In this document: positions 9,435-17,840 of the stretch, piece after piece
Position numbering within the stretch: position 1 is the first letter of the stretch
Layout of the letters: every line of letters begins with the position of its first letter
Virus record (IMG/VR): IMGVR_UViG_3300032287_000883
Location: 1 to 64,000 of that record
Origin: a virus
Strand: one strand, 5' to 3'
DNA: 64,000 nucleotides
Notes under the pieces: generated by a model
What the model saw: only the letters and a program-made list of their open reading frames with translations
Told to the model about the DNA's origin: nothing
The model's database searches: none
Translations under genes and position numbers: made by a program

Positions 9435-9626
9435 TTAAAAAGATGCGGCAACAGGCACGCCGCTTACATCGTACTTCTTCAACACCATGTCAACAGAACG
9501 ATGAACAAGTTCACCGTCCAACCAATATTCCACCCAACGGGTAGTTTCATTTTCTGTGTCAACTACACCTTCTTTTTTCTCCAGAAGGGAGTCATCCATT
9601 TCGCCTTTTGTTGTTTGAACCAGCAT
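9435..9626 (-). CDS. Small conserved phage protein (63 aa)
   Basis: This acidic small protein starts MLVQTTKGEMDDSLLEKKEGVVD and has a central WVEYWLDGELVHRSV segment. It lies between the two TAGG-family genes with short spacers. I have seen similar small proteins between structural genes in uncultured phage genomes; function unknown. Confidence 0.65.
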   Translation of the reverse strand: MLVQTTKGEMDDSLLEKKEGVVDTENETTRWVEYWLDGELVHRSVDMVLKKYDVSGVPVAASF

Positions 9627-9634
9627 GCAATCTC

Positions 9635-10051
9635 CTATGGAAAACGAATTAGTGCGGTTGTTGCTGAGTTAACAGGCATCTGAATAGTGAAATTAGTCAT
9701 CGTCTTATCTGAACCAAAATCTAATACCGCTACAGACGCGTTGCTTCTTGTTACATTATATATAAGAGCACCTCTTGCGGTAAGCTGCGAATTAGGCCAT
9801 ACCGCGTTAGCAAAATCTACAAACACTATGCCATCCGGTGAGGCGCTAATTGTCACTCCAGTTAACGCTATGCCACCGGCTGTGTATCCTGTACCTGTAA
9901 TCTCATTGATTGTTGTGTACACCGTTGTATCTGGGCCAATAGTAGAGAACGCCGTATACAACGCTATTTTTAACGAATCCGTTGCCAAGTTTTGCCCAGC
10001 CTGAATCATCTGCTGTTTGAAACTTGTGGTTAACCCTTGTTGAATAGCCAT
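9635..10051 (-). CDS. Virion protein, TAGG family copy 2
   Basis: This 138-aa paralogue of the 8936-9421 product starts MAIQQGLTTSFKQQMIQAGQNL. It shares ALYTAFST...NEITGTGYTAGGIALTG and ends MPVNSATTALIRFP. The stop of the upstream adaptor gene overlaps this start by one base (TAATG), indicating translational coupling. The family is common in phage tail and neck gene clusters, but I know of no proven function. Confidence 0.7.
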   Translation of the reverse strand: MAIQQGLTTSFKQQMIQAGQNLATDSLKIALYTAFSTIGPDTTVYTTINEITGTGYTAGGIALTGVTISASPDGIVFVDFANAVWPNSQLTARGALIYNVTRSNASVAVLDFGSDKTMTNFTIQMPVNSATTALIRFP

Positions 10052-10974
10052 TACGGATTAACCTCAATCTTAGCTTGACCATCCCGATAAGCATCGCCAC
10101 GCTCAAGTCCTGTACCCAGACGATTAAGCTGACCAAGCGCATCTTTAAATTTACCTTCGTAGTACGTCATCATATCTTGCTCGCCCTTCATAAATATGTA
10201 GGCTTCAACTAACGCGCCATACAAAAGTGCTGGTGAATAGTTGTCACCTAGCCATGAAGAACCATCTGGATTAATCAGCGTTTGGACGGGAACCGAGAAA
10301 CCCGAACCCGCACCAAGAATTGTCGTACTAGCCGTCAATGAATCCGCAACTGTATAGAACGAACCACCGCTACGCAAAGTCACTGCCGTAATTGAACCGC
10401 CCGAGACAATAATGTCTGCTGACGCACCAGAACCTGTACCACCTGTTAACGGCACACGATAGTAGCTGCCATTGGTATACCCTGATCCGCCAACAATACT
10501 ACCCAAAAGACGAATAATGCCTTGGACAATTGATACGGGGTAGTAGTAATAGTGCAATTCAATACTGTACTGAGAATCAGGGGTAGGAGCCATCATAAAA
10601 CTTAACTCGTTAGTGGCTCCCCTGTTTAATACTTCTGGGCCAAACAAAGCGTAATACTTAGGAATACCTGTGTCTGTCGGGCTAGGGTACGCAGCCCTTA
10701 AGAAATTAACATCTTTGTTTAGCAGGTATTCATAGCTGCCAGTTGCATCAATCACTGCCATTGAAAAGACTGCTAAGAAATCGGTAGGGCAACTAAGATA
10801 AGGGCTGTTAGGCTGAGAAGTACCAGTGACGTTTCTGCGCAGTGGCGGTATCTGAACGGTGTTGTATATCCGCTCTTCTGCCTGAGTAACAAAGACAGGG
10901 ATATTTGCTACGAACGTCTGTTCATAGTTTTGGGTGTAATCTTGTATCGTCTGCCAGAGTTCTGCGTAGTTCAT
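10051..10974 (-). CDS. Head-tail adaptor-like protein with inserted beta domain
   Basis: This 307-aa protein starts MNYAELWQTIQDYTQNYEQTF. The helical N-terminal part (IPVFVTQAEERIYN, residues 26-38) and the C-terminal helices (ALLYGALVEAYIFMKGE, 249-265) resemble phage connector/adaptor proteins that dock on the portal. Residues about 155-233 are different: Gly/Ser-rich beta repeats (GGSGYTNGSYYRVPLTGGTG and GAGSGFSVPV). This looks like a domain inserted between the strand HYYYYPV and the C-terminal helices. Adaptor function is inferred from architecture and from its place between capsid and tail genes. Confidence 0.65.
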   Translation of the reverse strand: MNYAELWQTIQDYTQNYEQTFVANIPVFVTQAEERIYNTVQIPPLRRNVTGTSQPNSPYLSCPTDFLAVFSMAVIDATGSYEYLLNKDVNFLRAAYPSPTDTGIPKYYALFGPEVLNRGATNELSFMMAPTPDSQYSIELHYYYYPVSIVQGIIRLLGSIVGGSGYTNGSYYRVPLTGGTGSGASADIIVSGGSITAVTLRSGGSFYTVADSLTASTTILGAGSGFSVPVQTLINPDGSSWLGDNYSPALLYGALVEAYIFMKGEQDMMTYYEGKFKDALGQLNRLGTGLERGDAYRDGQAKIEVNP

Positions 10975-11003
10975 TGTAAAGTTATTCCTAACCCACTGTT
11001 AAC

Positions 11004-11267
11004 TTAAGCCATAGGTCCACGACACATTGTGCCTTTGGTTGCAGCACCAGCACCGCGCATCTTGATACCGCTGGTCTTAGGCTCGCTAGTGTTACCTTTA
11101 CTAATGCCACCAACAGACATGTTTGCTTTATTCAATACATCGGTGCCGGTGGTGTACTTAGAGTCGGCTTGAACGCTAGACGCTTTGCCCTTCATGTCAT
11201 GCGGGGCAGCATACACAGCAGCTTGGCCTACTTCTTTACCTTTAACCTTCTGTGAAAACTTAGCCAT
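11004..11267 (-). CDS. Small basic virion-associated protein (87 aa)
   Basis: This Lys/Gly-rich protein starts MAKFSQKVKGKEVGQAAVYA and ends KTSGIKMRGAGAATKGTMC plus a few residues. The ending type is recurrent in uncultured marine and freshwater phage genomes. Its start overlaps the stop of the next upstream small gene by one base (TAATG). It is probably a small structural or DNA-associated protein; function unknown. Confidence 0.65.
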   Translation of the reverse strand: MAKFSQKVKGKEVGQAAVYAAPHDMKGKASSVQADSKYTTGTDVLNKANMSVGGISKGNTSEPKTSGIKMRGAGAATKGTMCRGPMA

Positions 11268-11419
11268 TATCGACCTCTCTGGTTGTTAGCACGCGCCATG
11301 TTGCGACCAACTTTACGCATAGCTTCGCCTGTGACGCCGCCTTTTTTCATGCCATGCATTTTCTTTTCGTGCTTACCTACTTCTTGGTCAGCGATTTTCT
11401 TAACTTCTTTCTTGTCCAT
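11267..11419 (-). CDS. Very small basic protein (50 aa)
   Basis: The frame runs from ATG at 11419 to TAA at 11267-11269 and has an AGGAG site 8-9 bases upstream. The translation begins MDKKEVKKIADQEVGKHEKK and continues with MHGMKKGG and GRNMARANNQRGR. The MKKGG pattern is shared with the other small Lys-rich proteins of this cluster. One-base overlap with the following gene supports it as real. Function unknown; a DNA-binding or packaged basic protein is possible. Confidence 0.7.
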   Translation of the reverse strand: MDKKEVKKIADQEVGKHEKKMHGMKKGGVTGEAMRKVGRNMARANNQRGR

Positions 11420-11427
11420 ATCTACTC

Positions 11428-11850
11428 CTATGTGATTGTCACACTACCCACCACGGGTTTTGACGTTAAATAGTTGGGTGTCAATCCCGCATCGTTTGCA
11501 CTTGCTCCGCCAACCGGATTCCAGCCCCATTGAAACACCCTACTACCACCTTCAGGGTAACCAGTTTCATTTATTGATGTACCGGTATTATTGGATGTTT
11601 GTAAGCCACTTTGCCCAGACTGGTAATAACTTAAATCTTTACGAGGTTCCCGAACAGCTTGTGGATCATTAACTGGATACAAACCCAAAGATAATTGCGG
11701 CTGATCCGGTTCCCAACAATTCTTACAAACTTTAATCGATACCTGTTTGGTTTTAATCGTCAGTTTGCGTAATTCTTTCAACATGTAGCGAAAACCACAG
11801 CGGTCGCACTCCGCAATACTATTCTTACCAGATGCGTACTTACTTCCCAT
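11428..11850 (-). CDS. Zinc-ribbon virion-region protein
   Basis: This 140-aa protein has an N-terminal CDRCGFRY (Cys14, Cys17) and KVCKNCWEPDQP (Cys42, Cys45) pair, a classic four-cysteine zinc ribbon. A Gly/Ser/Asn-rich tail without further cysteines follows. An AGGTGA ribosome-binding site precedes the ATG. It lies next to the adaptor gene at 11854-12597. Similar zinc-ribbon proteins sit beside adaptor genes in many uncultured phage genomes; function unknown. Confidence 0.7.
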   Translation of the reverse strand: MGSKYASGKNSIAECDRCGFRYMLKELRKLTIKTKQVSIKVCKNCWEPDQPQLSLGLYPVNDPQAVREPRKDLSYYQSGQSGLQTSNNTGTSINETGYPEGGSRVFQWGWNPVGGASANDAGLTPNYLTSKPVVGSVTIT

Positions 11851-11853
11851 ACA

Positions 11854-12597
11854 TCACCTGTAAAACAACGTACGGGGCACAAAACGATCCGGTGCCTTTT
11901 CGCGATCCTCCGCAGATGCAAAATCCCAAGCCTCGTCGTATTGCGCCTTCAATATAGCCATACGAGTAGGATCAACCCCTGACAACTTTATGGATAGCAT
12001 ATACGCGAGTCCGGCAACCAGAGCGTTTTGGAAACGGAACGGAATTCCTTCAACGTTCACACCTGTACCAGCATCTACTATACGGCGCATACGCCAGTAC
12101 ACAAAATAATAGTAAGGGGTTTGTACTGTTCCCTGATCTGGTGAAGGCCACACATTAATCTGTGGATATTGCGGGGTTGCACCAGCCAAATCTGTAGTCT
12201 GCCCAGAACGACGATTTACCCATACTTGAATAGGTCGTCCCTGAGTTAATTTGTTTGGAATGGTAGAGTAAGTTGAAACGCTAATTCGACTAATGTTTAT
12301 ATCGTTCTGATTAGCAGTTTCTCCGGGATAAGTACGAATAACATGCTCAAGAAGGTCCACGGTATCATTAGGTAGATCATAAGTAATTGTCCCTTGCACT
12401 AGTGGAATTTGACCTTGTTCAATAGTCCAAAGGTTAATCCCACGGTTTGCCCACTCAGTAATTAAAAAGTTCAAACTTCTGCGTGCTGTACGGAAATCAT
12501 AGCCAGAACGTAACTCGCGCCCACAACGCTCAAACGCCTCCTCCATCAACTCATTAAGAGTCGGATTAAACGCTGTTGTGCTTGTGGTTACCGCCAT
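11854..12597 (-). CDS. Head-tail connector / tail tubular-like protein
   Basis: This 247-aa protein has an N-terminal helical segment LNELMEEAFERCGRELRSGYD followed by ARRSLNFLITEWANRG. A beta-rich middle (YDLPNDTVDLLEHVIR) and a C-terminal helical part (FQNALVAGLAYMLSIKLSG) follow. The pattern matches podophage adaptor proteins such as T7 gp11 or P22 gp4-type connectors, which extend the portal toward the tail. TAATG overlap with the upstream gene suggests coupling. Assignment is by architecture and context. Confidence 0.65.
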   Translation of the reverse strand: MAVTTSTTAFNPTLNELMEEAFERCGRELRSGYDFRTARRSLNFLITEWANRGINLWTIEQGQIPLVQGTITYDLPNDTVDLLEHVIRTYPGETANQNDINISRISVSTYSTIPNKLTQGRPIQVWVNRRSGQTTDLAGATPQYPQINVWPSPDQGTVQTPYYYFVYWRMRRIVDAGTGVNVEGIPFRFQNALVAGLAYMLSIKLSGVDPTRMAILKAQYDEAWDFASAEDREKAPDRFVPRTLFYR

Positions 12598-12851
12598 TAC
12601 TTCCTCGCCATTCTCATGTTATCGACCAAGTTTGGGTAAGGTCTACCTGCAGCTTTTGCAGCAGACTTTGCCGCTGACTTCTTAGCAGAGCTTAACTTCT
12701 TTGGTTTACCTAACTTCTTTGGACGTGGCTTATCCCATACCTCACCACCCTTTGCATACTGAGTGAAGTCAGTATCATCCCGACGAGCTTTATTTTTCCC
12801 GTCGGGCATTTTGGACGGGCTAATATCTCCCATACCGCGTGACGCCATCAT
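12597..12851 (-). CDS. Small Lys-rich protein (84 aa)
   Basis: I place the start at the ATG at 12851, which overlaps the upstream stop (TAATG) and has an AAGGCGG site about 9 bases upstream; a TTG six bases earlier is less likely. The C-terminal half is very basic (KPRPKKLGKPKKLSSAKKSA). No known domain is visible. It belongs to a run of six small basic proteins between capsid and adaptor genes. Confidence 0.65.
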   Translation of the reverse strand: MMASRGMGDISPSKMPDGKNKARRDDTDFTQYAKGGEVWDKPRPKKLGKPKKLSSAKKSAAKSAAKAAGRPYPNLVDNMRMARK

Positions 12852-13288
12852 TAGCAATACCCGCCTTTGCTCATCTTCTTGTTGCCAGCCATGACAACCA
12901 TTTTGCCTTTGGTTTTGCCTTTAGTAGCAACACCATCACGGCTAGGAGCCGCAGTCTTAACAGCGCCCATTGAGGTCATGCCGCCATTAGCCATCTTTTT
13001 CATAGGCTTGTCGCCCGCTTTTTTCTTCATCATTGCCATAAAACCTGCATTCTTTTTCATTGCCATGCCTCCTTTTTTCATACCCATAGAATCTGAAATT
13101 GCTTCTTTCTTCTTTTCATCAAGTTCTTCTGACTGTGTTTTTTTCTTTAATGATATTGGCATGGTAGTTCCTTTAGGTTTAGTAAACTCTTTACCCACAC
13201 TCTGCGGCACACCGGCCTTCTTAGCAAACGCAGGGTTGTGGGCTACCGCCTGCATAAACCGTTCTTGCTTTTTAGATACAGTAGGCAT
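12851..13288 (-). CDS. Lys/Met-rich conserved phage protein (145 aa)
   Basis: The N-terminus MPTVSKKQERFMQAVAHNP is a recurrent start in uncultured phage genomes. It weakly resembles the short DUF3008-type motif (MPxxSxxQxRxM). The rest is a Met/Lys/Gly-rich low-complexity region (GMKKGGMAMKKNAGFMAMMKKK) repeated with variation. The charge suggests nucleic-acid contact; packaging with DNA is a guess. The gene abuts its neighbours with 1-2 bp spacing. Confidence 0.65.
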   Translation of the reverse strand: MPTVSKKQERFMQAVAHNPAFAKKAGVPQSVGKEFTKPKGTTMPISLKKKTQSEELDEKKKEAISDSMGMKKGGMAMKKNAGFMAMMKKKAGDKPMKKMANGGMTSMGAVKTAAPSRDGVATKGKTKGKMVVMAGNKKMSKGGYC

Positions 13289-13289
13289 A

Positions 13290-13478
13290 TTAGACCTTTA
13301 TGATCCAACCTTTGCCCATGACAAACCCAACCGCCAAAATACCAATAACAATTAGAAATTTGTCCACGACAGTTTTGCCTACCTTTTTATAAAACTCAGA
13401 AGATAGTTCTTCTAGCGCAATCTTTGCCGCTTCTTTGGCGATTAGTCTTTCGCGATCTGTTAGTTCAATATCAGACAT
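13290..13478 (-). CDS. Small single-span membrane protein (62 aa)
   Basis: I chose ATG 13478 because GGAAG lies 9 bases upstream and the earlier possible start overlaps the upstream gene. The protein is MSDIELTDRERLIAKEAAK, then an amphipathic stretch, then one clear membrane span (FLIVIGILAVGFVMG, about residues 42-56) and a basic tail. An amphipathic N-terminus plus one span would fit a holin-like or membrane-anchored accessory protein. There is no direct evidence for lysis function. Confidence 0.6.
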   Translation of the reverse strand: MSDIELTDRERLIAKEAAKIALEELSSEFYKKVGKTVVDKFLIVIGILAVGFVMGKGWIIKV

Positions 13479-13480
13479 GA

Positions 13481-13735
13481 TTAACACTTCCACGCTCTCA
13501 ATGATTTATTAATACGGCTATTCGGATCGTTCGCGGTTTTGGGTGAAGTGAGCTTCTTTTTCATCCCTTTCATACGCGCACAGAAGGAGTCCCGTCTTGA
13601 ACCGCCTTCCGGTTGGGGGGCTTTTAACCCCGGCTTCCCCGGATTGGCTTTGTTGTAAGAGGCTCGGCCTTTGGCGTTTAGACCGCCCTTCTCGGACTTT
13701 CCTTCTTTCCTCTGCCATGCTGGGGTCTTAGCCAT
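13481..13735 (-). CDS. Small basic protein (84 aa, KGGLNAKGRASY type)
   Basis: This protein starts MAKTPAWQRKEGKSEKGG and contains LNAKGRASYNKANPGKPG, RRDSFCARMKGMKKK and a C-terminal SLRAWKC. I recognise this pattern from a widespread small phage protein (possibly the DUF6321 family, from memory). The two Cys (SFCARM and terminal KC) are characteristic. It overlaps the upstream gene by 8 bp. Function unknown; the strong positive charge suggests nucleic-acid binding. Confidence 0.7.
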   Translation of the reverse strand: MAKTPAWQRKEGKSEKGGLNAKGRASYNKANPGKPGLKAPQPEGGSRRDSFCARMKGMKKKLTSPKTANDPNSRINKSLRAWKC

Positions 13736-14009
13736 AAAACACCGTTACTTTTGCCGATGCTGGTAGCGTTACATGTACATCCGTTGTAAACAAAATACCT
13801 TCACCGGGGATTGGCAAACCAATAGGTTGTGTACCGGTTCCAATATTAAAGCGCAGTCGAATAGTGCCAGAAGCACCACCATCCCGAAAAATAATGTCCC
13901 CGGCTGTTCCGCCAGAAATGCATTGATAGCCTTTTAAGCGAGTGCGCTCAGACACTATAGTGCCTGTAGCCTCTATATGTGCCGATTTAACGTCATATTG
14001 CATCGCCAT
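13728..14009 (-). CDS. Small beta-rich virion protein (93 aa)
   Basis: The start MAMQYDVKSAHIEATG has a strong GGGAGG ribosome-binding site. The body alternates beta strands (GDIIFRDGGASGTIRLRFN, VTLPASAKVTVFYG). It resembles small head-decoration or head-completion proteins found just downstream of capsid genes, but no motif decides this. Confidence 0.6.
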   Translation of the reverse strand: MAMQYDVKSAHIEATGTIVSERTRLKGYQCISGGTAGDIIFRDGGASGTIRLRFNIGTGTQPIGLPIPGEGILFTTDVHVTLPASAKVTVFYG

Positions 14010-14022
14010 GATGCCTCCCTAA

Positions 14023-14526
14023 TTAGTTTTGAGTCGAAGTAGGGTTAGCGTTGCCGTTAGAGTCACGAACAATGTATTCAACCGTAACAGTAATCGTGCC
14101 AGCAGTAGCATCAGCCGTAGCTGCGGTAAAGGTGCCGTAAACAAGCGCATCAGTTGTACCGATGCTGTCGTAAAGACCTGAAGTAGCTGCTGCGATGGTA
14201 GCTGGAGAAGTTTGAACTGCCGAAGTACCGGTGTTAACCGAAGCCATGTACAAGTTAGCTGTACCGCTGCTACCGATAGTAACGCCGCAGTTAGTCGCGC
14301 CGGTCAAAGCTACGTTAACTTCAAGACCAAAACGAACGATCTTAGCGCCAGCAGGGAGCACAAACATCAGTTGCGCTGTAGGGCTTGCCAAAATGGCAGA
14401 AGTGGGGGCTGTGTAGGTCTGGGCAACGATAGTTGCGCCCATATTACGAATGGTACCGGCAGTAGTGCCAGTGGTGTTCTTAACGGTGCCCAAGAGCCAA
14501 GGGCCAAGGTGAGTAGCGAAACCCAT
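14023..14526 (-). CDS. Virion protein downstream of capsid gene (167 aa)
   Basis: The protein starts MGFATHLGPWLLGTVKNTTG. It has an all-beta composition with a C-terminal TITVTVEYIVRDSNGNANPT. It is the first gene after the capsid terminator and so may be expressed separately or by readthrough. A role as a head decoration or capsid-associated protein is plausible by position only. Confidence 0.6.
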   Translation of the reverse strand: MGFATHLGPWLLGTVKNTTGTTAGTIRNMGATIVAQTYTAPTSAILASPTAQLMFVLPAGAKIVRFGLEVNVALTGATNCGVTIGSSGTANLYMASVNTGTSAVQTSPATIAAATSGLYDSIGTTDALVYGTFTAATADATAGTITVTVEYIVRDSNGNANPTSTQN

Positions 14527-14635
14527 AATAAATTGTCCTCACATGCGAGTTAAGTGCGTCGATTTGCATGTAACAGGCCGGGAGCCATTCAACGCACCGG
14601 TTTCCCGGAATACTGCTTTTATAGCATATAAAACT

Positions 14636-14666
14636 AAAAAAGGGGAGCGTAAGCCCCCCCTTTTTA
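14636..14666 (-). terminator. Rho-independent terminator after major capsid gene
   Basis: Directly after the capsid gene stop, the minus strand reads a C/G-rich stem (GGGG-x-GC pairing with GC-x-CCCC around a four-base loop) flanked by A5 and T6 tracts. One internal mismatch is present. The T run makes it effective mainly in the minus direction. It would boost capsid mRNA stability and reduce downstream expression. Confidence 0.75.
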
Positions 14667-15575
14667 TTAAGCGCCCTGCGAGCCGTACATGCCCAATGGG
14701 TCAGACCAACCAAACGAATAACGCTCACGAGACTTGTAACGTACGTTACCAGTATCAAAATCGCCGTCCATTGATTGAGCCAAAGGCGAACGAATAAAGT
14801 GCTTCATGCCGTTTGGAACGTCAGTGGTCAGGAACCATGCGTTTGTATCGGTCAAGAAGTGGTTAATCGTATAGCCTTCAGGGATCGAACCATTGTTCTT
14901 CAATGCGTTGATGTCGTTATCGTTAGTGCCGACGCGGAGTTCGGTTTCTAACAAACGAGTTGCAACGAACTGGAGAGGTGGTGGAACAATCAGCTTACGT
15001 GGTTTAGCAGCGATCAACAGGCCACGTTCATCCGTCCAAGCAGCAATCTGAATAACAGCGTTTTCCAACGATGTTTCATTCAAATCAGTAGGAGTTGAAG
15101 GGATGTTGCTGTTGGTACCACCGTTTACTAGAGGATGCGAAGCTGAGAACAAAGCCACACCATCACCACCGGGGTAGGATGCTGAGAAGCCATTGTTGAT
15201 AACAGAAGCAGCTTTAACTTGTTTTGTATACGCCATAGCACGAGCCAAGCCTTTGGTATAACGAGCCGACAAAGAGTCGTACAAGTTATCTTCGATTGCC
15301 TCTTCTGTTAAGGAGAAGCCCAAAGCAATGGTTTCGTGGTTGTAGCGAGCAGTCCAAGTTTCCTGCGCGTTGTCATAAGCAATTGCGCTACCCTCGTTTT
15401 TAACAGGGGCGGCACTAAAGCCAGACAGCTTGGTTTCCTCTTCGAACGAACGCTCGGAAGTCTCTGTTTCATAGATTTCTTTGTGCTCTTCGCCGTAACG
15501 AGCATACTCCAAACCGAACAAAGCGTTCAGGCCGGGGAGCAGTTCTTTCAATAGTTGTGCGCGTGAAATAGCCAT
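14667..15575 (-). CDS. Major capsid protein (HK97-fold, gpT-like)
   Basis: The protein has 302 aa and starts MAISRAQLLKELLPGLNALFG. An E-rich N-terminal region (YGEEHKEIYETETSERSFEEE) resembles the extended arm of Mu gpT-type capsid proteins. The central region (LYDSLSARYTKGLARAMAYTKQVKAASVINNGF) and the P-domain-like SASHPLVNGGTNSN match major head subunits of this family. It is followed by a terminator, as expected for a highly expressed gene, and is preceded by virion and scaffold genes. I am confident of the role, less so of the exact family. Confidence 0.85.
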   Translation of the reverse strand: MAISRAQLLKELLPGLNALFGLEYARYGEEHKEIYETETSERSFEEETKLSGFSAAPVKNEGSAIAYDNAQETWTARYNHETIALGFSLTEEAIEDNLYDSLSARYTKGLARAMAYTKQVKAASVINNGFSASYPGGDGVALFSASHPLVNGGTNSNIPSTPTDLNETSLENAVIQIAAWTDERGLLIAAKPRKLIVPPPLQFVATRLLETELRVGTNDNDINALKNNGSIPEGYTINHFLTDTNAWFLTTDVPNGMKHFIRSPLAQSMDGDFDTGNVRYKSRERYSFGWSDPLGMYGSQGA

Positions 15576-15585
15576 GTCTTACTCC

Positions 15586-16413
15586 TTAAGCACCAGTGGC
15601 AGAATAGTAGCCATGCAGACTTTGGTTCAACTTAACCAAAACTTCTGGGTACTGGGTGAATACGATTGTTGAGCTTGCAACAAATGCGGTTGCAGGAGGC
15701 TGATTCAACACAACAGAAGTTGCGCCAGCAGCCGCCGCTGTATCAACAAATGAACCTGAAGCAATGATCTGACCATTAGCTGCAATTGAAGCAACGTCTG
15801 TTCCGACAGGAAGTGCGAAAGGCAACGCTGAAACAGTGATTGTGTTGGTAGAGATACTTGCGTATGTTGCACTACCTAAACTAACAGCGGTATCAGGAAC
15901 AACGCCAATTACACGTAGTGGCAGAGTTGTGGTTACTGGGGTGTCAACAGGAGCCAAAACAGCATTTGCTGAATTGCCAGTGTTAGTGTTACCAGTGTTG
16001 TTAATAGCGCTGACGTTGCAACCAACGATTGCATTTGAGGCAGAGGCCACAACCGTGCCAGAAGAACAAACAACAGCTTTAAACACTGCGTCTGGATCAT
16101 CTGATACGTACGCTTCACAGTCACCAGCCAAAGTGCCGCCGGGCCAGTATTGAGCGAACTGCTTTTGCTTAGTTACTGGGTTGGTGTATGTGCAGCCCAA
16201 GAAAATACCAACGGTTTGGTTCAGAGTTGTGCCAGTAGTTACTGAAGCACGCTCTAAACGACCACGAGATAGAACAACAAAATCGCCATAGAAAATGTCG
16301 GTTGCATAACCGTAAATGATGGGGTACATGCGGGTAGAACCTGCAAATACTTGACCACCAATCAAATTCACTGGCTGTAGGCCGTAAGGGGCCGATACGA
16401 CAGGATAAGCCAT
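15586..16413 (-). CDS. Capsid-associated virion protein (275 aa)
   Basis: ATG 16413 was chosen because TGGAGC precedes it; an upstream in-frame TTG at 16425 is weaker. The protein starts MAYPVVSAPYGLQPVNLIGG and has RMYPI and YGDFVV near the N-terminus. Its long beta-rich C-terminal half contains repeated Thr/Val/Ala segments. Proteins with this start commonly lie just upstream of the capsid gene in uncultured phages. Decoration or minor capsid function is inferred. Confidence 0.65.
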   Translation of the reverse strand: MAYPVVSAPYGLQPVNLIGGQVFAGSTRMYPIIYGYATDIFYGDFVVLSRGRLERASVTTGTTLNQTVGIFLGCTYTNPVTKQKQFAQYWPGGTLAGDCEAYVSDDPDAVFKAVVCSSGTVVASASNAIVGCNVSAINNTGNTNTGNSANAVLAPVDTPVTTTLPLRVIGVVPDTAVSLGSATYASISTNTITVSALPFALPVGTDVASIAANGQIIASGSFVDTAAAAGATSVVLNQPPATAFVASSTIVFTQYPEVLVKLNQSLHGYYSATGA

Positions 16414-16432
16414 AATTTGCTCCAAAAATTAG

Positions 16433-16882
16433 TTATTTACCTTTACCAAAGGATGTCGAAGATTTTCGCTCATTAAAGAGTGGCATCCTCGGATCGTTTT
16501 GTCGCATAAGGTTGTTATCTACAGACTCAATCTGCCCTTCGGACTGCTTCTGGTAGTACGAATTACGCTGTGATACCAATTCCTCTGGGGACTTACAGAG
16601 TAACAACCCACCAACCTCGATGTTGTCCTTAAAGCGACTATTCGGGTCGATTAACAGTTGAAATTTTGGCTGTTCTTCAATCCTGACTGGCTCCCATCCC
16701 TCTCGCAATTTGGCGGAAAGGTTACGTGGGTCAGCGTTGTTCAGGGTTGAAACACGAATCCATCTGTACGCGAAACCGGGTTGCTTGTCTGGTTCAGGGA
16801 GAAGCTCAGGTGGTGTCCACTGCTTAGGACGTTCCTGCACGGCACGAGTTTGTAGTTCACGACTAAGTTTGTTTTCAGCCAT
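16433..16882 (-). CDS. Conserved head-region protein (149 aa)
   Basis: The polar protein starts MAENKLSRELQTRAVQERPK and contains FAYRWIRVSTLNNADPRN, LREGWEPVR and IEVGGLLLCKSPEELVSQRN, ending Ser/Lys-rich. It overlaps the scaffold gene by 8 bp. Similar proteins occur between scaffold and capsid genes in marine podophages and pelagiphages. Function unknown; an assembly factor is plausible. Confidence 0.7.
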   Translation of the reverse strand: MAENKLSRELQTRAVQERPKQWTPPELLPEPDKQPGFAYRWIRVSTLNNADPRNLSAKLREGWEPVRIEEQPKFQLLIDPNSRFKDNIEVGGLLLCKSPEELVSQRNSYYQKQSEGQIESVDNNLMRQNDPRMPLFNERKSSTSFGKGK

Positions 16883-17831
16883 TGTTGGCCTCCATTTTCA
16901 TAAGTTCACGGGCGTACTGTTCTGGGCTAAGTCCCAGACGTTTAGCGATGCTCAACTGCGATTGCTTAAGCACGATTTTTTTGGAACCAGTGCTACGGGT
17001 CGCAGGAGCGACTACCGTGGATGGTCTATCTGTGCGTCCAGCAGGTTTATTTCCCGCTTCAGACGTTTTATCTTGGAAGTAGTCCGGGAAGCGTTGACGC
17101 ATGGTGCCATCAATCTTCTGCCAATACTCGTCGGTGGACGTGTAGGTTTGACCGTGCTGTTTGACTAGTTTTTGGTGTAGACCAAGTGCTAGACTAGTCA
17201 TCTCCTCGTCTTGACCGAACCATGTATTGCGCTCTTGCCACGCAACAGCCCGTGGGTCAGGACGAGCCACTTGGGCTTCTGACTGGGGTTGTACCTCATT
17301 TTCGTTATATTGTAAAGAGGGAACGAATTCTTTTGCTTTCTGCAATTTATAGTTTGCATCGTTCAACTTGCGTTGCGCTTCTAGCAATCTTTCAGAATCA
17401 CCATCTTCGTACGCAGATTTATATGCCTTTTCAGCAACATTTAACTCCAGTTCGGCGGCACTCTTATATGTATCTAGGTAAGTGCGCTCACCTTCGCTGA
17501 GTCTAGTTTTGAGATTCTTGTTTTCTTCTAAGATTCTCTTGGCAAGGTCTTCCGCAGCTTGACGCTCTCGTAGGGCTTGGTCTTTCTCCCGACGCTCGTC
17601 ATGCCATACCTTCTTCATTTGCTTTAGACGAGTTTTAACTTTCTCGGAGTAATCCTCCAACTCGTCTTGGTCTAGTTCTTGAACTATCTCCTTGGGGAGG
17701 GGTTCACGATTACGATCTTCTGGTGGGGTATCGTCCTCGATTTCAAAATCAAAGTCGTCTTTAGCTGCTTCCGCTTTCCCACCTGATTTAAGTTCTTGCT
17801 CATCAGGGAATTCAAACTCTTTCATTTCCAT
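16875..17831 (-). CDS. Capsid scaffolding protein
   Basis: This 318-aa protein is highly charged. It has an acidic N-terminus (residues 20-60, DDFDFEIEDDTPPEDRN), a long heptad-like coiled coil (about 65-195, rich in K/E/R/L/A) and a basic C-terminus (GSKKIVLKQSQLSIAKRLGL). This is the usual architecture of phage scaffolds, whose C-terminal basic helix contacts the capsid protein. Its location between the portal and capsid genes fits. Confidence 0.75.
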   Translation of the reverse strand: MEMKEFEFPDEQELKSGGKAEAAKDDFDFEIEDDTPPEDRNREPLPKEIVQELDQDELEDYSEKVKTRLKQMKKVWHDERREKDQALRERQAAEDLAKRILEENKNLKTRLSEGERTYLDTYKSAAELELNVAEKAYKSAYEDGDSERLLEAQRKLNDANYKLQKAKEFVPSLQYNENEVQPQSEAQVARPDPRAVAWQERNTWFGQDEEMTSLALGLHQKLVKQHGQTYTSTDEYWQKIDGTMRQRFPDYFQDKTSEAGNKPAGRTDRPSTVVAPATRSTGSKKIVLKQSQLSIAKRLGLSPEQYARELMKMEANNG

Positions 17832-17840
17832 ACCACCTCC

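Noticed and set aside
1-10974. Diversity-generating retroelement acting on the adhesins
   Set aside because: No reverse transcriptase gene in the window and no template/variable repeat pair noticed; similarity between adhesins is explained by LamG block duplication.
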